DNA of 64,000 bases from Pseudohoeflea suaedae (lineage in GTDB: Bacteria > Pseudomonadota > Alphaproteobacteria > Rhizobiales > Rhizobiaceae). Shown piece by piece: positions 54,795-64,000 of the stretch. The stretch is taken from NCBI RefSeq assembly GCF_004354915.1, contig NZ_SMSI01000001.1:1860001-1924000 (forward strand), in the 5' to 3' direction. Numbering within the stretch: position 1 is the first letter of the stretch; every line of letters starts with the position of its first letter. A program made the position numbers and the translations under genes. The notes beneath the pieces are model-generated. The model did not search any database. It saw only the letters and a program-made list of their open reading frames with translations, and was not told the DNA's origin.

Positions 54795-55615
54795 GCGATA
54801 ATTCCGAAGACCGGCCCATGCCGCTCGTCGAGCACCTGATCGAGCTCCGCAACCGCCTGATGTGGGCGGTCGGCGGTTTCATGATCGCATTCCTGATTTG
54901 CTTCTATTTCGCCAAGCAGCTGTTCAACCTGCTGGTCCTGCCATTCACCTGGGCGGTGCACTGGGCCGGGCTCGGCGATCGCAAGATCGAGCTGATCTAC
55001 ACCGCGCCGCAGGAATTCTTCTTCACCCAGATCAAGATCGCCATGTTCGGCGGCCTGGTGCTCGCTTTCCCGATGATCGCGGCCCAGGTCTACAAGTTCG
55101 TGGCGCCCGGCCTCTACAAGAACGAGCGGATGGCCTTCCTGCCATTCCTGATCGCGTCGCCGATCCTATTCCTCATCGGCGCCGGGCTCGTCTATTTCTT
55201 CTTCACGCCCATGGTCATGCTGTTCTTCCTGTCGATGGAACAGACCGGCGGCTCCGCCGAGGCGACCATCCAGCTCCTGCCGAAGGTCTCGGAATATCTC
55301 GGGCTGGTGATGACGCTGATCTTCGCCTTCGGCCTGGTCTTCCAGCTGCCTGTCGTGACCACCTTGATGGCACGTGTCGGTCTCGTCTCGTCAACGGGAC
55401 TTGCCGAGAAGCGCAAATACGCCATCGTTGCCGCATTCGTGGCCGCGGCCGTGCTGACGCCGCCGGATCCGGTGTCCCAGATCGGGCTTGCGCTGCCCAC
55501 CATCCTTCTTTACGAGATTGCCATCTATTGCGCCCGACTCGTGGAGCGCCAGCGTGGTGATGCGCAGGCGGAAAGCGAAGAGGAAGCAGCTTCCGACGTG
55601 ACGCCGGACAGCTGA
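54791..55615 (+). CDS. tatC: twin-arginine translocase subunit TatC
   Basis: 274 residues with six transmembrane segments. The N-terminal MPLVEHLIELRNRLMWAVGGF with the conserved Glu (EHLIELR) and the periplasmic loop FFFTQIKIAMFGGLVLAFPMIAAQVYKFVAPGLYKNER are family signatures. TatC is the core receptor for twin-arginine signals. The C-terminal tail is acidic. ATGA overlap with tatB. Confidence 0.97.
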   Translation: MSDNSEDRPMPLVEHLIELRNRLMWAVGGFMIAFLICFYFAKQLFNLLVLPFTWAVHWAGLGDRKIELIYTAPQEFFFTQIKIAMFGGLVLAFPMIAAQVYKFVAPGLYKNERMAFLPFLIASPILFLIGAGLVYFFFTPMVMLFFLSMEQTGGSAEATIQLLPKVSEYLGLVMTLIFAFGLVFQLPVVTTLMARVGLVSSTGLAEKRKYAIVAAFVAAAVLTPPDPVSQIGLALPTILLYEIAIYCARLVERQRGDAQAESEEEAASDVTPDS

Positions 55616-55675
55616 CGCCCGCATCAGGCGGGGTCTTTCCGGTCGGACGCGAAACTCCTGCCGGGATGACCCGAA

Positions 55676-56959
55676 ATGCTTGACATCAAATGGATCCGTG
55701 AGAACTCCGAAGCGCTGGACAAGGCGCTTCAAAGCCGTGGAGCGGAAGCTCTTTCGGCCGAGCTGATAGCCGCCGACGAGAAGCGCCGTTCGCTCGTTCA
55801 GTCGCTGCAGGACATGCAGTCCCGCCGCAACGCCGCCTCCAAGGAAATCGGTCAGGCGCTCGGCAAGGGCGACAAGGATCGCGCGGAAGCCCTGAAGGCT
55901 GAAGTCGCCGAACTCAAGGGCAGGATGCAGGACGCCGAGGAGGGCACCCGCCAGGCGGATGCCGCCCTCGACGACATGCTGATGCGTCTTCCCAACGTGC
56001 CGCTTGAAAGTGTGCCGGTCGGCTCCGACGAGAACGACAACCGCGAAGAGCGCAAGGTCGGCGCGAAGCCCGGCTGGGCTCACAAGGCTGCCGAACATTA
56101 CGAGATCGGCGAGGATCTGGGTCTTCTCGATTTCGAGGCGGCGGCCCGTATTTCAGGCGCGCGCTTTACGGTGGTCAAGGGACAATTGGCACGGCTCGAG
56201 CGTGCGCTCGGCCAGTTCATGCTCGATCTTCATACGACCGAGCATGGCTACACGGAAGTCAATCCGCCGCTTCTCGTACGTGACGATGCGCTCTACGGCA
56301 CAGGCCAGCTTCCGAAATTTTCCGAGGATCTTTTCAAGACGACCGATGGTCGCTGGATGATCCCGACGGCCGAAGTGCCGCTCACGAATCTCGTTTACGG
56401 CGAACTGCTCGATCACGACACATTGCCGCTTCGCTTCACGGCTCTCACGCCGTGCTTCCGCTCGGAGGCCGGGTCTGCCGGTCGCGACACCCGCGGCATG
56501 CTGCGCCAGCACCAGTTCAACAAGTGCGAACTCGTCTCCATCGTCGATGCCGAGCATGGTGTGGAGGAGCATGAGCGCATGACCGCTTGTGCCGAGGAAG
56601 TGCTGAAGCGCCTCGGTCTGCACTATCGTGTCATGACGCTGTGCACCGGCGACATGGGTTTCGGCGCGCAGAAGACCTACGATCTGGAAGTCTGGTTGCC
56701 GGGGCAGGATACCTATCGCGAGATTTCGTCCTGCTCGGTCTGCGGCGATTTCCAGGGCCGCCGCATGAACGCACGCTACCGCGATCCGGACGGCAAGGGC
56801 ACGCGCTTCGTGACCACGCTGAACGGCTCGGGCGTTGCGGTCGGTCGCGCGCTCATTGCCGTGATGGAGAATTATCTCGAGGAAGACGGTTCCATCACCG
56901 TGCCGGAGGCGCTGCTGCCCTATATGGGCGGTATCACCCGGATCGAGAAAGCGGACTGA
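55676..56959 (+). CDS. serS: seryl-tRNA synthetase
   Basis: SerRS, 427 residues, class II. The N-terminal long coiled coil (about 28-100; [34 protein letters not shown]) binds the long variable arm of tRNA-Ser. Motif 2 is [30 protein letters not shown]; motif 3 is [17 protein letters not shown]. The active-site serine/ATP residues [17 protein letters not shown] are present. 18 nt upstream of surE. Confidence 0.97.
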   Translation: MLDIKWIRENSEALDKALQSRGAEALSAELIAADEKRRSLVQSLQDMQSRRNAASKEIGQALGKGDKDRAEALKAEVAELKGRMQDAEEGTRQADAALDDMLMRLPNVPLESVPVGSDENDNREERKVGAKPGWAHKAAEHYEIGEDLGLLDFEAAARISGARFTVVKGQLARLERALGQFMLDLHTTEHGYTEVNPPLLVRDDALYGTGQLPKFSEDLFKTTDGRWMIPTAEVPLTNLVYGELLDHDTLPLRFTALTPCFRSEAGSAGRDTRGMLRQHQFNKCELVSIVDAEHGVEEHERMTACAEEVLKRLGLHYRVMTLCTGDMGFGAQKTYDLEVWLPGQDTYREISSCSVCGDFQGRRMNARYRDPDGKGTRFVTTLNGSGVAVGRALIAVMENYLEEDGSITVPEALLPYMGGITRIEKAD

Positions 56960-56977
56960 GAAAGGACCGGCCCGACC

Positions 56978-57742
56978 ATGCGAATTCTGCTCACCAATGA
57001 TGACGGTATCCATGCGCCGGGCCTCGCCTCGCTCGAGAAGATCGCGCGCACCATCTCGGATGATGTCTGGGTGGTCGCCCCCGAGACGGACCAGAGCGGG
57101 CTTGCCCATTCGCTGACCTTGTCGGAGCCGCTGCGCCTTCGCCAGATCGAGGAAAAGCGTTTCGCCCTGCGCGGCACGCCGACCGACTGCGTCATCATGG
57201 CGGCCCGGAAGGTCATGAAGGACAATCCGCCCGATCTCATTCTCTCGGGTATCAATTCCGGCCCGAACGCGGCCGACGACGTGACCTATTCGGGGACCGT
57301 CGCGGCGGCAATCGAGGGAACGCTTCTGGGCATCCGCTCGATTGCGCTGAGCCAGCACTACAATTTCGAGAACCACGGCCGTGTCGTTCCCTGGGAAGTG
57401 GCCGAGACCCATGGCCCGGAACTTCTGAAGAAGCTCATGAAGACGGAACTGCCGCAGGGCCGTTTCTTGAATGTGAATTTTCCGAACTGCACGCCGGAAA
57501 ACGTCAAGGGCATCACCGTCACCCGCCAGGGGCAGCTGACCCACGGGCTGCAGATCATCGAGCGCGAGGATGGTCGGGGCTTTCCCTATTTCTGGCTCAA
57601 GTTCGGCCGCCGCGCGATTCCGGATCACATCGAAACGGATGTGGGCGCGCTCAACAACGGATACATATCTGTCACGCCGCTCATGCTCGATCTGACCGAC
57701 CACAAGCTCCACGACGAGCTTTCGGGCCTGTTCGAGGACTGA
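56978..57742 (+). CDS. surE: 5'/3'-nucleotidase SurE
   Basis: 254 residues. Metal-dependent nucleotidase/exopolyphosphatase. Motifs: [23 protein letters not shown] (metal Asp-Asp), [32 protein letters not shown] and [28 protein letters not shown]. The surE-pcm-nlpD order is classical; here it lacks an rpoS gene next to it. 3 nt separate it from pcm. Confidence 0.97.
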   Translation: MRILLTNDDGIHAPGLASLEKIARTISDDVWVVAPETDQSGLAHSLTLSEPLRLRQIEEKRFALRGTPTDCVIMAARKVMKDNPPDLILSGINSGPNAADDVTYSGTVAAAIEGTLLGIRSIALSQHYNFENHGRVVPWEVAETHGPELLKKLMKTELPQGRFLNVNFPNCTPENVKGITVTRQGQLTHGLQIIEREDGRGFPYFWLKFGRRAIPDHIETDVGALNNGYISVTPLMLDLTDHKLHDELSGLFED

Positions 57743-57745
57743 TCT

Positions 57746-58399
57746 GTGAACATTCGTCTGGTCGAGAAGGAAGGTTTTGCCGCTCTCGTCCTGCGGCTGC
57801 GTGCCGAGGGTGTTGCCGACACCACGCTGCTTTCGGCCATGGAGCAGACGCCGCGGACCATGTTCGTGGGGGCCGCCCATGCCCCGCATGCCTATGAAAA
57901 CCGCCTGCTGCCGATCGATTGCGGCAGTTTCGCCGAAAGCCCGGATCTGATCGCACGGCTTCTCTCTCTTGCCAGTCTGGCGCCCGGCCAGCGTGTCTTG
58001 GATGTCGGCACGGGTTCGGGATTCACCGCCGGTGTGATCGGACGGATTGCCGAGCGGGTTCTCACGATCGACCGCTACAAGACGCTCGTCCAGCTTGCGC
58101 AACAGCGGTACAGCCATCTGGCGATCACCAACGTGGTGGCGCGTCAGGGTGACGGCATCAAAGGCGTTCCGGGCGAGGGGACCTTCGACCGTATCGTGGT
58201 GACGACCGCTTTCGAGACGATGCCGCGCCATTATGTCGACTTCCTCGTCTCCGAAGGCATCATGGTTGCGCCGCTCAGAGACAAGGACGGAACGATCCGC
58301 CTGTCGCGGTTCACCAAGATCGGCAGCCGTTTCGAGCGTGAGGATTTCTTCGAGGTTCCCTACCTCCCGATGATCGCCGGACGGGCTTCGGCTCTCTGA
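57746..58399 (+). CDS. pcm: protein-L-isoaspartate O-methyltransferase
   Basis: 217 residues, canonical PCMT. N-terminal half MNIRLVEKEGFAALVLRLRAEGVAD; active-site region RNRLLPIDCGSFAESP (variant of the usual PxxxGQTISQP); SAM motif VLDVGTGSGFTAGVIGRI; DGIKGVPGEGTFDRIVVTTAFETMP. It repairs isoaspartyl residues. GTG start at 57746. The second, more divergent pcm-like gene is at 31851. Confidence 0.92.
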   Translation: MNIRLVEKEGFAALVLRLRAEGVADTTLLSAMEQTPRTMFVGAAHAPHAYENRLLPIDCGSFAESPDLIARLLSLASLAPGQRVLDVGTGSGFTAGVIGRIAERVLTIDRYKTLVQLAQQRYSHLAITNVVARQGDGIKGVPGEGTFDRIVVTTAFETMPRHYVDFLVSEGIMVAPLRDKDGTIRLSRFTKIGSRFEREDFFEVPYLPMIAGRASAL

Positions 58400-58510
58400 T
58401 TATTCCCGGCTTTTCCGAAAAAACACGATGTGCGCCCAGGATTTAACCGGGCGGTAACATTAACGCTGTTTAATTCAATCCAATTGGTGTTGCGTTCATG
58501 GGTTGAAATC

Positions 58511-60088
58511 ATGCGTCGGAATGTATCGAAAATCACGAAATCGACGACATTGAAGCTGCTGGGTGTCGTGCTCTTGGCCGGAACCGCTGCAGGTTGCAGC
58601 TCGGACGCCAGCCGCTTCATGTATAGCGGCGTTGACGGCATCAACACCGCCTCGGTCCCCGGGCCGTCATCGAATGCGTTGCAGCCTGTCGGCTCCGTTC
58701 CCAACGCGGGTTACGCCCAGGCAGGCACCGCGCCTTCCAGTGTCTCGCAGGCCTATCCCGGTGATGCGCGGCAGTCCGGCTACGATCAGACCTATACCGG
58801 TTCGGTAGGCTCCTCGGCACGGACGGCATCGTCCTCGCAGATCGTCTCGCGCCAGTCGCTGCCGACGGCCGAGCAGTCGGCGTCCCGCATTCCCGTCGGC
58901 CCGGCCACCCGGCCGGTAACCGAGCCGCAGCCTTTCCCGACTCGCACCGCGCGTGTCGAAAGCAATGCGTCCGTCTCGACCGGCATGCCGAGCGATCCGA
59001 TCACCACCGGCTCCACACCGGCCCGGTCCGGCAATGGCTGGAGCGGCAATGGCGGCACGAGCGTGACCCTCAATGACGGCGAGACGCTCTACAACCTGTC
59101 GCGCCGCTATGGCGTGCCGGTCAAGGACATCATGGCCGCCAACAACATCACCGATGCCTCGCGCGTCAATGCCGGTCAGCGGATCGTGATCCCGGTCTAC
59201 GGCTACAGCGACAAGGCGCCGGTTTCCGCGCCGGATGCAGATCCGAATGTCCGCGATGCCACCGCCTCGCGCGGCACGCCGGCTCCGAAGCCGAACACGA
59301 CCCCTGAACAGCAGGTGGCCGTGCTTCCGACCTCGCCGAGCCTCAAGGAAAAGTCATCGCAGGCCGCTCCGGCCGATACCGCTTCCGCCCCGCAGGCCGG
59401 TGGCCAGGGCGGCGTCTATAACGTGCAGTCTGGCGATACCCTGTCGCGCATCGCGTCTCGCCACAGTGTCAGCGTTGCGGCACTCAAGGCCGCCAACGGC
59501 ATGTCGACCGAGATGATCCGTGTCGGCCAGACGCTCTCGATCCCGTCCGGCGGCGCACCGGCTGCGGCCACGGACAGCGTGACGACCGCCTCCGTGAAGC
59601 CGGCCGCCGACAAGCCGAAGGAATACGCGGCTCCCGCGAAGACCGAAACCAAGTCGAACATCATCGAGACCGCCAAGGTCGATACCAACGCGGTTGCGCC
59701 CAAGGCCACGGGCATCGACAAGCTGCGCTGGCCGGCCCGCGGCCAGGTCATCACCGGCTATGCCAAGAGCGAAGACGGCAAGCGCAATGACGGCATCGAC
59801 CTGTCGCTGCCGGTCGGCACCCCGGTCAAGGCCGCCGAGAACGGCGTGGTCATCTATTCGGGCGACGGTCTGAAGGAATATGGCAACACGGTTCTGGTGC
59901 GTCACGATGACGGTCTCGTCACCGTCTACGCCCACGCCTCGGAACTCAAGGTCAATCGCGGCGACAAGGTGACCCGCGGTCAGACGATCGCCTCCTCGGG
60001 CATGAGCGGCAACGCCAAGACCCCGCGTCTTCACTTCGAAGTGCGCAAGAACGCGACCCCGGTCAACCCGTCAGACTTCCTGGAATAG
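58511..60088 (+). CDS. nlpD: LysM/LytM-domain lipoprotein, NlpD/DipM-like amidase activator
   Basis: 525 residues. Lipoprotein signal with Cys in LLAGTAAGCSSD. LysM 1 at about 183-230 (LNDGETLYNLSRRYGVPVKDIMAANNI), LysM 2 at about 300-346 (VQSGDTLSRIASRHSVSVAALKAANGM), M23/LytM domain about 412-525. The first zinc His of active M23 peptidases is replaced by Asn426 in RNDGIDLS, while YAH and LHFEV remain. The same loss occurs in NlpD of E. coli, which activates AmiC rather than cutting wall itself, so this is probably an amidase activator. ATG 58511 gives the lipobox. Confidence 0.9.
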   Translation: MRRNVSKITKSTTLKLLGVVLLAGTAAGCSSDASRFMYSGVDGINTASVPGPSSNALQPVGSVPNAGYAQAGTAPSSVSQAYPGDARQSGYDQTYTGSVGSSARTASSSQIVSRQSLPTAEQSASRIPVGPATRPVTEPQPFPTRTARVESNASVSTGMPSDPITTGSTPARSGNGWSGNGGTSVTLNDGETLYNLSRRYGVPVKDIMAANNITDASRVNAGQRIVIPVYGYSDKAPVSAPDADPNVRDATASRGTPAPKPNTTPEQQVAVLPTSPSLKEKSSQAAPADTASAPQAGGQGGVYNVQSGDTLSRIASRHSVSVAALKAANGMSTEMIRVGQTLSIPSGGAPAAATDSVTTASVKPAADKPKEYAAPAKTETKSNIIETAKVDTNAVAPKATGIDKLRWPARGQVITGYAKSEDGKRNDGIDLSLPVGTPVKAAENGVVIYSGDGLKEYGNTVLVRHDDGLVTVYAHASELKVNRGDKVTRGQTIASSGMSGNAKTPRLHFEVRKNATPVNPSDFLE

Positions 60089-60106
60089 GCGTTTGGGCAG
60101 GCGGCT

Positions 60107-60976
60107 TCACAGCCGCTTGCCGAGCCGTCCCGCCAGATCCTGGACGAACTGCCAGGCTACACGACCCGAGCGCGAGCCACGGGTCGTTGCCCATTCCAGC
60201 GCCTGGGCGCGCAGGTCGTCTTCCCCGATTCCGAACGCGTAGTGATCGGCATAGCCCTTCACCATGTCGAGATAATCGTCCTGGCTGCATTTGTGGAAGC
60301 CGAGCCAGAGGCCGAAACGGTCGGACAGCGAGACCTTTTCCTCGACGGCTTCGTGAGGATTGATGGCGGTCGAGCGCTCGTTTTCGATCATGTCGCGCGG
60401 CAGCAGGTGCCGGCGGTTCGAGGTGGCGTACAGGATCACATTGTCCGGCCGGCCCTCTATGCCGCCGTCGAGAGCCGCCTTGAGCGACTTGTAGGCGGTG
60501 TCGTCATGGTCGAAGGAAAGATCGTCGCAAAAGAGGATGAAGCGCGCTTCCGCCTCCCGCAGGATGGCCATCAGGCCGGGGAGCGAATTGATGTCCTCTC
60601 GGTGGATTTCGACAAGCTTCAATGGCGCTGCGATGTCGGGGAGGGCGGCGGTTGCCGCGTGGACCGATTTGACGAGCGAGGACTTGCCCATGCCGCGCGC
60701 GCCCCACAGAAGCACGTTGTTGGCGGCAAATCCCCTGGCGAAACGCTCCGTGTTGTCCTGCAGGATGTCGCGGACATGGTCCACGCCCTTGATGAGCGAC
60801 AGTTCGATCCTGTTGGGTTTTCCAACCGGCTGCAGCCACGCGCGCTTCGGCTCCCAGACGAAACAGTCGGCCCTGGTGATGTCGTTGTCGGCCCGGGGCG
60901 GACCGCCGAGGCTTTCGACGGCATGCGTCAGCTTCTCGATTCTCTCCATGATCTGACGCGCGGTCTCGTCGTTCAT
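60107..60976 (-). CDS. DUF815 family AAA-type ATPase
   Basis: 289 residues. Walker A WGARGMGKSSLVKSVH; Walker B FILFCDDLSFDHDD; sensor-like ILYATSNRRHLLPRDM. Downstream SLSDRFGLWLGFHKCSQDDYLDMVKGYADHY is the family signature. Function unknown; members are widespread next to yajC-secDF in alphaproteobacteria. AGGAGGGG precedes the ATG at 60976. It converges with nlpD over a hairpin (60096-60122) without a U-run. Confidence 0.92.
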   Translation of the reverse strand: MNDETARQIMERIEKLTHAVESLGGPPRADNDITRADCFVWEPKRAWLQPVGKPNRIELSLIKGVDHVRDILQDNTERFARGFAANNVLLWGARGMGKSSLVKSVHAATAALPDIAAPLKLVEIHREDINSLPGLMAILREAEARFILFCDDLSFDHDDTAYKSLKAALDGGIEGRPDNVILYATSNRRHLLPRDMIENERSTAINPHEAVEEKVSLSDRFGLWLGFHKCSQDDYLDMVKGYADHYAFGIGEDDLRAQALEWATTRGSRSGRVAWQFVQDLAGRLGKRL

Positions 60977-61165
60977 CTGACCCCTCCTGGCTGAAAATGA
61001 ACTCGCTGAGGCGCGGTTAGCACGCAATAACCCCGGACAAAAGCGCGCAACCGGGGAAAATAGGCCCCGCGCGCCCAAGCTTTACGTTGCATTCGCGGCC
61101 CTCGTCACTATATTCCGCTCGATTTCATGCGCCGGCTGCTGCTGGCGCCAGTTGAGGAGTTTTCC

Positions 61166-61495
61166 ATGTTTATCACCGAAGCCTTCGCGCAGACGCCGGG
61201 CGCTGCGGGCGGTGGCGACATCGTCATGTCGATCCTGCCGTTCCTGCTGATCTTCGTCATCATGTACTTCCTGATCATCCGCCCGCAGCGGACCCAGATG
61301 AAGAAGCGCGAAGAGATGATCAAGAACATCCGCCGCGGCGACCAGGTCGTGACCGGCGGCGGTTTCGTCGGCAAGGTGACCAAGGTGTTCGACAACGACG
61401 AACTCGAGATCGAGATCGCCGAAGGCGTCAAGGTCCGCTCCGTACGTTCGCTGATCGCCGATGTCCGGACCAAGAGCGAGCCGGTCAAGGAATAA
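61166..61495 (+). CDS. yajC: preprotein translocase subunit YajC
   Basis: 109 residues. One transmembrane helix (MSILPFLLIFVIMYFLIIRPQ), then RRTQMKKREEMIKNIRRGDQVVTGGGFVGKV. YajC associates with SecDF and the Sec translocon. The ATG at 61166 has TTGAGGAG upstream; 13 earlier in-frame codons are not needed. First of yajC-secDF. Confidence 0.96.
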   Translation: MFITEAFAQTPGAAGGGDIVMSILPFLLIFVIMYFLIIRPQRTQMKKREEMIKNIRRGDQVVTGGGFVGKVTKVFDNDELEIEIAEGVKVRSVRSLIADVRTKSEPVKE

Positions 61496-61508
61496 GTCCC
61501 TGAACCCG

Positions 61509-61540
61509 CGGGGCGGTCATGCAGGCCGCCCCGTCTTTCT
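61509..61540 (+). terminator. hairpin between yajC and secDF
   Basis: CGGGGCGG (61509-61516) pairs with CCGCCCCG (61526-61533), followed by TCTTTC. A weak terminator or attenuator that would lower secDF relative to yajC. Confidence 0.6.
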
Positions 61541-61576
61541 ATCCGGCCCGAGCCGGAGATGACGCCGAGAGGCCCA

Positions 61577-64000
61577 ATGCTTTACTTTTCCCGCTGGAAA
61601 ACCGTCCTGATCTGGCTCGCGGTCGTACTCGCCGCGTTTTTTGCGTTTCCGAACCTGCTGACCAAGGATGAAGCCGCCAATCTTCCCGAGTTCATGCCGT
61701 CGCAGCAGATGACGCTCGGCCTCGACCTCCAGGGTGGTTCCCACATCCTGTTGCAGGTCGACCGCCAGGACATCGTCAAGGAACGGCTCGAATCCACCGC
61801 CGATGAAGTGCGCCGCACCCTGCGTGCCGCCGGCATCGGTTACACCGGGCTTTCGGGCACCGGACAGGTTGTGCAGGTCCGCATCCGCGACGAGAGCCGC
61901 ACCGGGGAAGCCAAGGAAGCGTTGAGCGATCTCACCGATCCGGTGAGTTCCGGCCTGTTTGCCGGCGGTACCCTGCGTGAAGTCACGCTGGAAGAGCCGC
62001 AGCCGCAGCTTCTGCGGCTCACGCTGACCGACGAGGGGGTCGATTATCGCGTCTCCAACGCCGTCAGCCAGTCGATCGAGGTGGTCCGCCGCCGTATCGA
62101 CGAACTCGGCACCACCGAGCCGATCATCCAGCGCCAGGGCGACAACCGCATTCTCGTGCAGGTGCCGGGGCTCGACGATCCGCAGCGTCTCAAGGATCTT
62201 CTGAACCAGACAGCGAAGCTCACCTTCCATCTGGTCGACACGTCGATGCCGGTGCAGGAGGCGATGGACGGTCGTCCGCCAGCCAGTTCGGAAGTTCTCT
62301 ATTCGACCGACGATCCGCCCGTTCCCTATCTCATCAGGAAGGCCGTCGAAGTTTCGGGCGAAAGCCTCACCGATGCGCAGGCCGGTTTCGACCAGCGCAC
62401 CAATGAGCCGATCGTCACCTTCAAGTTCGATACCAAGGGTGCCCAGCGCTTCGGTCAGATCACGCAGCAGAATGTCGGCTTGCCTTTCGCCATCGTGCTC
62501 GACGATCAGGTGATTTCGGCACCGGTGATCCGCGAGCCGATCCTCGGCGGTACCGGCCAGATTTCCGGCAGTTTCTCGGTTCAGGGGGCAAACGACCTCG
62601 CGATCCTGCTGCGCGCCGGTGCGCTTCCGGCAACGCTGACGGTGATCGAGGAACGGACCGTCGGTCCGGGTCTCGGCGCGGATTCGATCGCAGCCGGCGA
62701 GATCGCCGGCGTGATCGGCGCGATCTTCGTGGTCGGCTTCATGCTGGTGGCCTATGGTTTCCTCGGTCTGGTCGCCAATGTCGCGCTGATCGCCAACGTC
62801 ATCATGATCATCGCTCTCCTGACGGTGCTCGGGGCGACCCTGACGCTACCTGGCATCGCCGGTATCGTGCTGACCGTCGGCATGGCGGTGGATTCCAACG
62901 TGCTCATCTACGAGCGCATCCGGGAAGAGCACAAGGCCGGCCGTTCGCTGATCCAGTCGATCGATGTCGGTTTCAGCCGTGCGTTCGCAACCATTCTCGA
63001 TGCCAACATCACGACCCTGATCGCGGCCGTCATCCTGTTCTATCTCGGCAGCGGTCCGGTCCGCGGTTTTGCCATCACGCTCGCCATCGGTATCGTGACC
63101 ACGGTCTTCACCGCATTCACGCTGACCCGCTGGCTGGTGGCCGAATGGGTACGCCGTCGTCGTCCCAAGGTGCTGCCGCGCGGCCTGCTGGATCGCCTGA
63201 AGGGCGATACCCGCATCCGTTTCATGGGCATTCGCCGCTTCACCTTCATGACGTCGGCAGCTCTTTCCGTCGCCTCCATGGTGCTGTTTGCGACCGTCAA
63301 CATGAACTACGGCATCGACTTCAAGGGCGGCTCCATGATCGAGCTGCAGTCGAAGGCGGAACAGGCCGATATCGGTGATATCCGCGCCCGTCTCTCCGAG
63401 CTCAATCTCGGCGACGTGCAGGTGCAGGAATTCGGCAGCCCGCGCGAGGTTCTCATCCGCGTCCAGGCGCAGGATGGCGGCGACAATGCCGAGCAGTCCG
63501 TCATCACCACGATTCGCAGCGAGCTGGAAGACGCCTATGACTTCCGCCGCGTCGAGGTCGTCGGGCCTACGGTGTCGGGGGAACTGGCGCGCGCCGGTAC
63601 CATCGCGGTGATCGCTGCCCTTATGGCGATCCTCGTCTATATCTGGTTCCGCTTCGAGTGGCAGTTCGCGCTCGGCGCGATTGTCGCCACGCTCCACGAC
63701 GTGGTGCTGACGATCGGCATATTCGTGATATCGGGGGTGGAGTTCAATCTCTCCAGTATCGCGGCCGTGCTGACGATCGTCGGTTACTCGCTCAACGATA
63801 CGGTGGTCGTCTATGACCGTGTCCGCGAAAACCTCAGGCGCTACAAGAAGAAGCCGTTGCCCGAGCTGATCGACCTGTCGATCAACCAGATGCTGACGCG
63901 GACGATCCTGACGTCGCTGACGACGCTGCTGGCCCTCGTTGCGCTCTATGCATTCGGTGGCGAGGTCATTCGCTCCTTCACCTTCGCCATGATCTTCGGC
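61577..64000 (+). CDS. secDF: protein translocase SecDF (fused), 3' end outside window
   Basis: 808 codons visible, open at the window edge. SecD part: TM1 at about 8-26, LGLDLQGGSHILLQVD, periplasmic P1 domain, then helices from about 375 (GEIAGVIGAIFVVGFMLVAYGFLGL; GIAGIVLTVGMAVDSNVLIYERIREE). The SecF part begins near residue 549 (FMGIRRFTFMTSAALSVASMVLFATVNMNYGIDFKGGSMIELQ) without a stop or restart, so the two subunits are one chain. It uses proton motive force to pull exported proteins through SecYEG. The C-terminal helices continue past 64000. Confidence 0.97.
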   Translation, partial: MLYFSRWKTVLIWLAVVLAAFFAFPNLLTKDEAANLPEFMPSQQMTLGLDLQGGSHILLQVDRQDIVKERLESTADEVRRTLRAAGIGYTGLSGTGQVVQVRIRDESRTGEAKEALSDLTDPVSSGLFAGGTLREVTLEEPQPQLLRLTLTDEGVDYRVSNAVSQSIEVVRRRIDELGTTEPIIQRQGDNRILVQVPGLDDPQRLKDLLNQTAKLTFHLVDTSMPVQEAMDGRPPASSEVLYSTDDPPVPYLIRKAVEVSGESLTDAQAGFDQRTNEPIVTFKFDTKGAQRFGQITQQNVGLPFAIVLDDQVISAPVIREPILGGTGQISGSFSVQGANDLAILLRAGALPATLTVIEERTVGPGLGADSIAAGEIAGVIGAIFVVGFMLVAYGFLGLVANVALIANVIMIIALLTVLGATLTLPGIAGIVLTVGMAVDSNVLIYERIREEHKAGRSLIQSIDVGFSRAFATILDANITTLIAAVILFYLGSGPVRGFAITLAIGIVTTVFTAFTLTRWLVAEWVRRRRPKVLPRGLLDRLKGDTRIRFMGIRRFTFMTSAALSVASMVLFATVNMNYGIDFKGGSMIELQSKAEQADIGDIRARLSELNLGDVQVQEFGSPREVLIRVQAQDGGDNAEQSVITTIRSELEDAYDFRRVEVVGPTVSGELARAGTIAVIAALMAILVYIWFRFEWQFALGAIVATLHDVVLTIGIFVISGVEFNLSSIAAVLTIVGYSLNDTVVVYDRVRENLRRYKKKPLPELIDLSINQMLTRTILTSLTTLLALVALYAFGGEVIRSFTFAMIFG

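Noticed and set aside
56153-58231. Minus-strand open frame of 692 codons across serS, surE and pcm
   Set aside because: It spans three certain genes on the other strand and shows only shadow composition.
58458-58471. TTAA-N6-TTAA upstream of nlpD as a CtrA box
   Set aside because: CtrA prefers TTAA-N7-TTAA; the spacing here is one base short, and no second site supports it.

Overview
The window looks like a chromosomal segment of an alphaproteobacterium of the order Hyphomicrobiales (Rhizobiales), close to the Rhizobiaceae and relatives. It is GC-rich. It carries a complex I NDUFA12 homologue, PopZ, ExoR, a fused SecDF, DUF2155 and DUF815 proteins, and gene neighbourhoods typical of rhizobia (rne-amiC-mrcA-prfB; pcm-tolC-popZ-valS-fadL-exoR; argS-SPOR-nagZ-scpAB-tatABC-serS-surE-pcm-nlpD-yajC-secDF). 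Genus cannot be fixed from the sequence alone. I see no insertion sequence, prophage, CRISPR array, rRNA or plasmid gene. Almost everything is housekeeping.

Layout. 1-4.9 kb: acetyltransferases around gatB, then NDUFA12 and DUF2155 genes. 5-12 kb, minus strand: a large OmpA-like protein with an Ala/Glu/Pro-rich linker, then aat, accC and accB, a DsbA-like oxidoreductase and an M48/TPR metalloprotease. 12-24 kb: aminotransferase, rne (minus strand), amiC, mrcA and prfB with its programmed frameshift, then a PAP2 phosphatase and a SnoaL-like protein. 24-31 kb is the most accessory-like stretch: an IMPACT-family protein, an SLC13-type transporter, the decayed 3' end of a GH15 glycoside hydrolase gene, a PfpI/DJ-1 protein, nadK, a PilZ protein, two uncharacterised secreted proteins, and tRNA-Asn and tRNA-Cys. 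31-41 kb: isoaspartyl methyltransferase-like gene, tolC, popZ, valS, a FadL-type porin and exoR. 41-49.7 kb: xth, an ErpA-type Fe-S protein, dgt, argS and a 1191-residue acidic SPOR-domain membrane protein. 49.7-64 kb: nagZ, scpA, scpB, an orphan ABC ATPase, tatABC, serS, surE, pcm, an NlpD/DipM-like lipoprotein, a DUF815 ATPase, yajC and the fused secDF, cut by the window edge.

Themes. Cell-envelope growth and division is strongly represented: AmiC amidase, PBP1A, NlpD-like LytM factor, SPOR protein, NagZ, PopZ, ScpAB and the OmpA-like protein. Protein export is the second theme (TatABC, YajC-SecDF, TolC). Translation supplies many of the rest (GatB, RF2, ValRS, ArgRS, SerRS, Aat, two tRNAs).

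I did not find a convincing undescribed multi-gene system. The most useful non-routine observations are the GH15 gene remnant, a possible operator over the tolC start site, a cluster of GANTC methylation sites before popZ, a possibly leaderless PilZ mRNA, an orphan ABC ATPase with an upstream palindrome, and two very large low-complexity envelope proteins.
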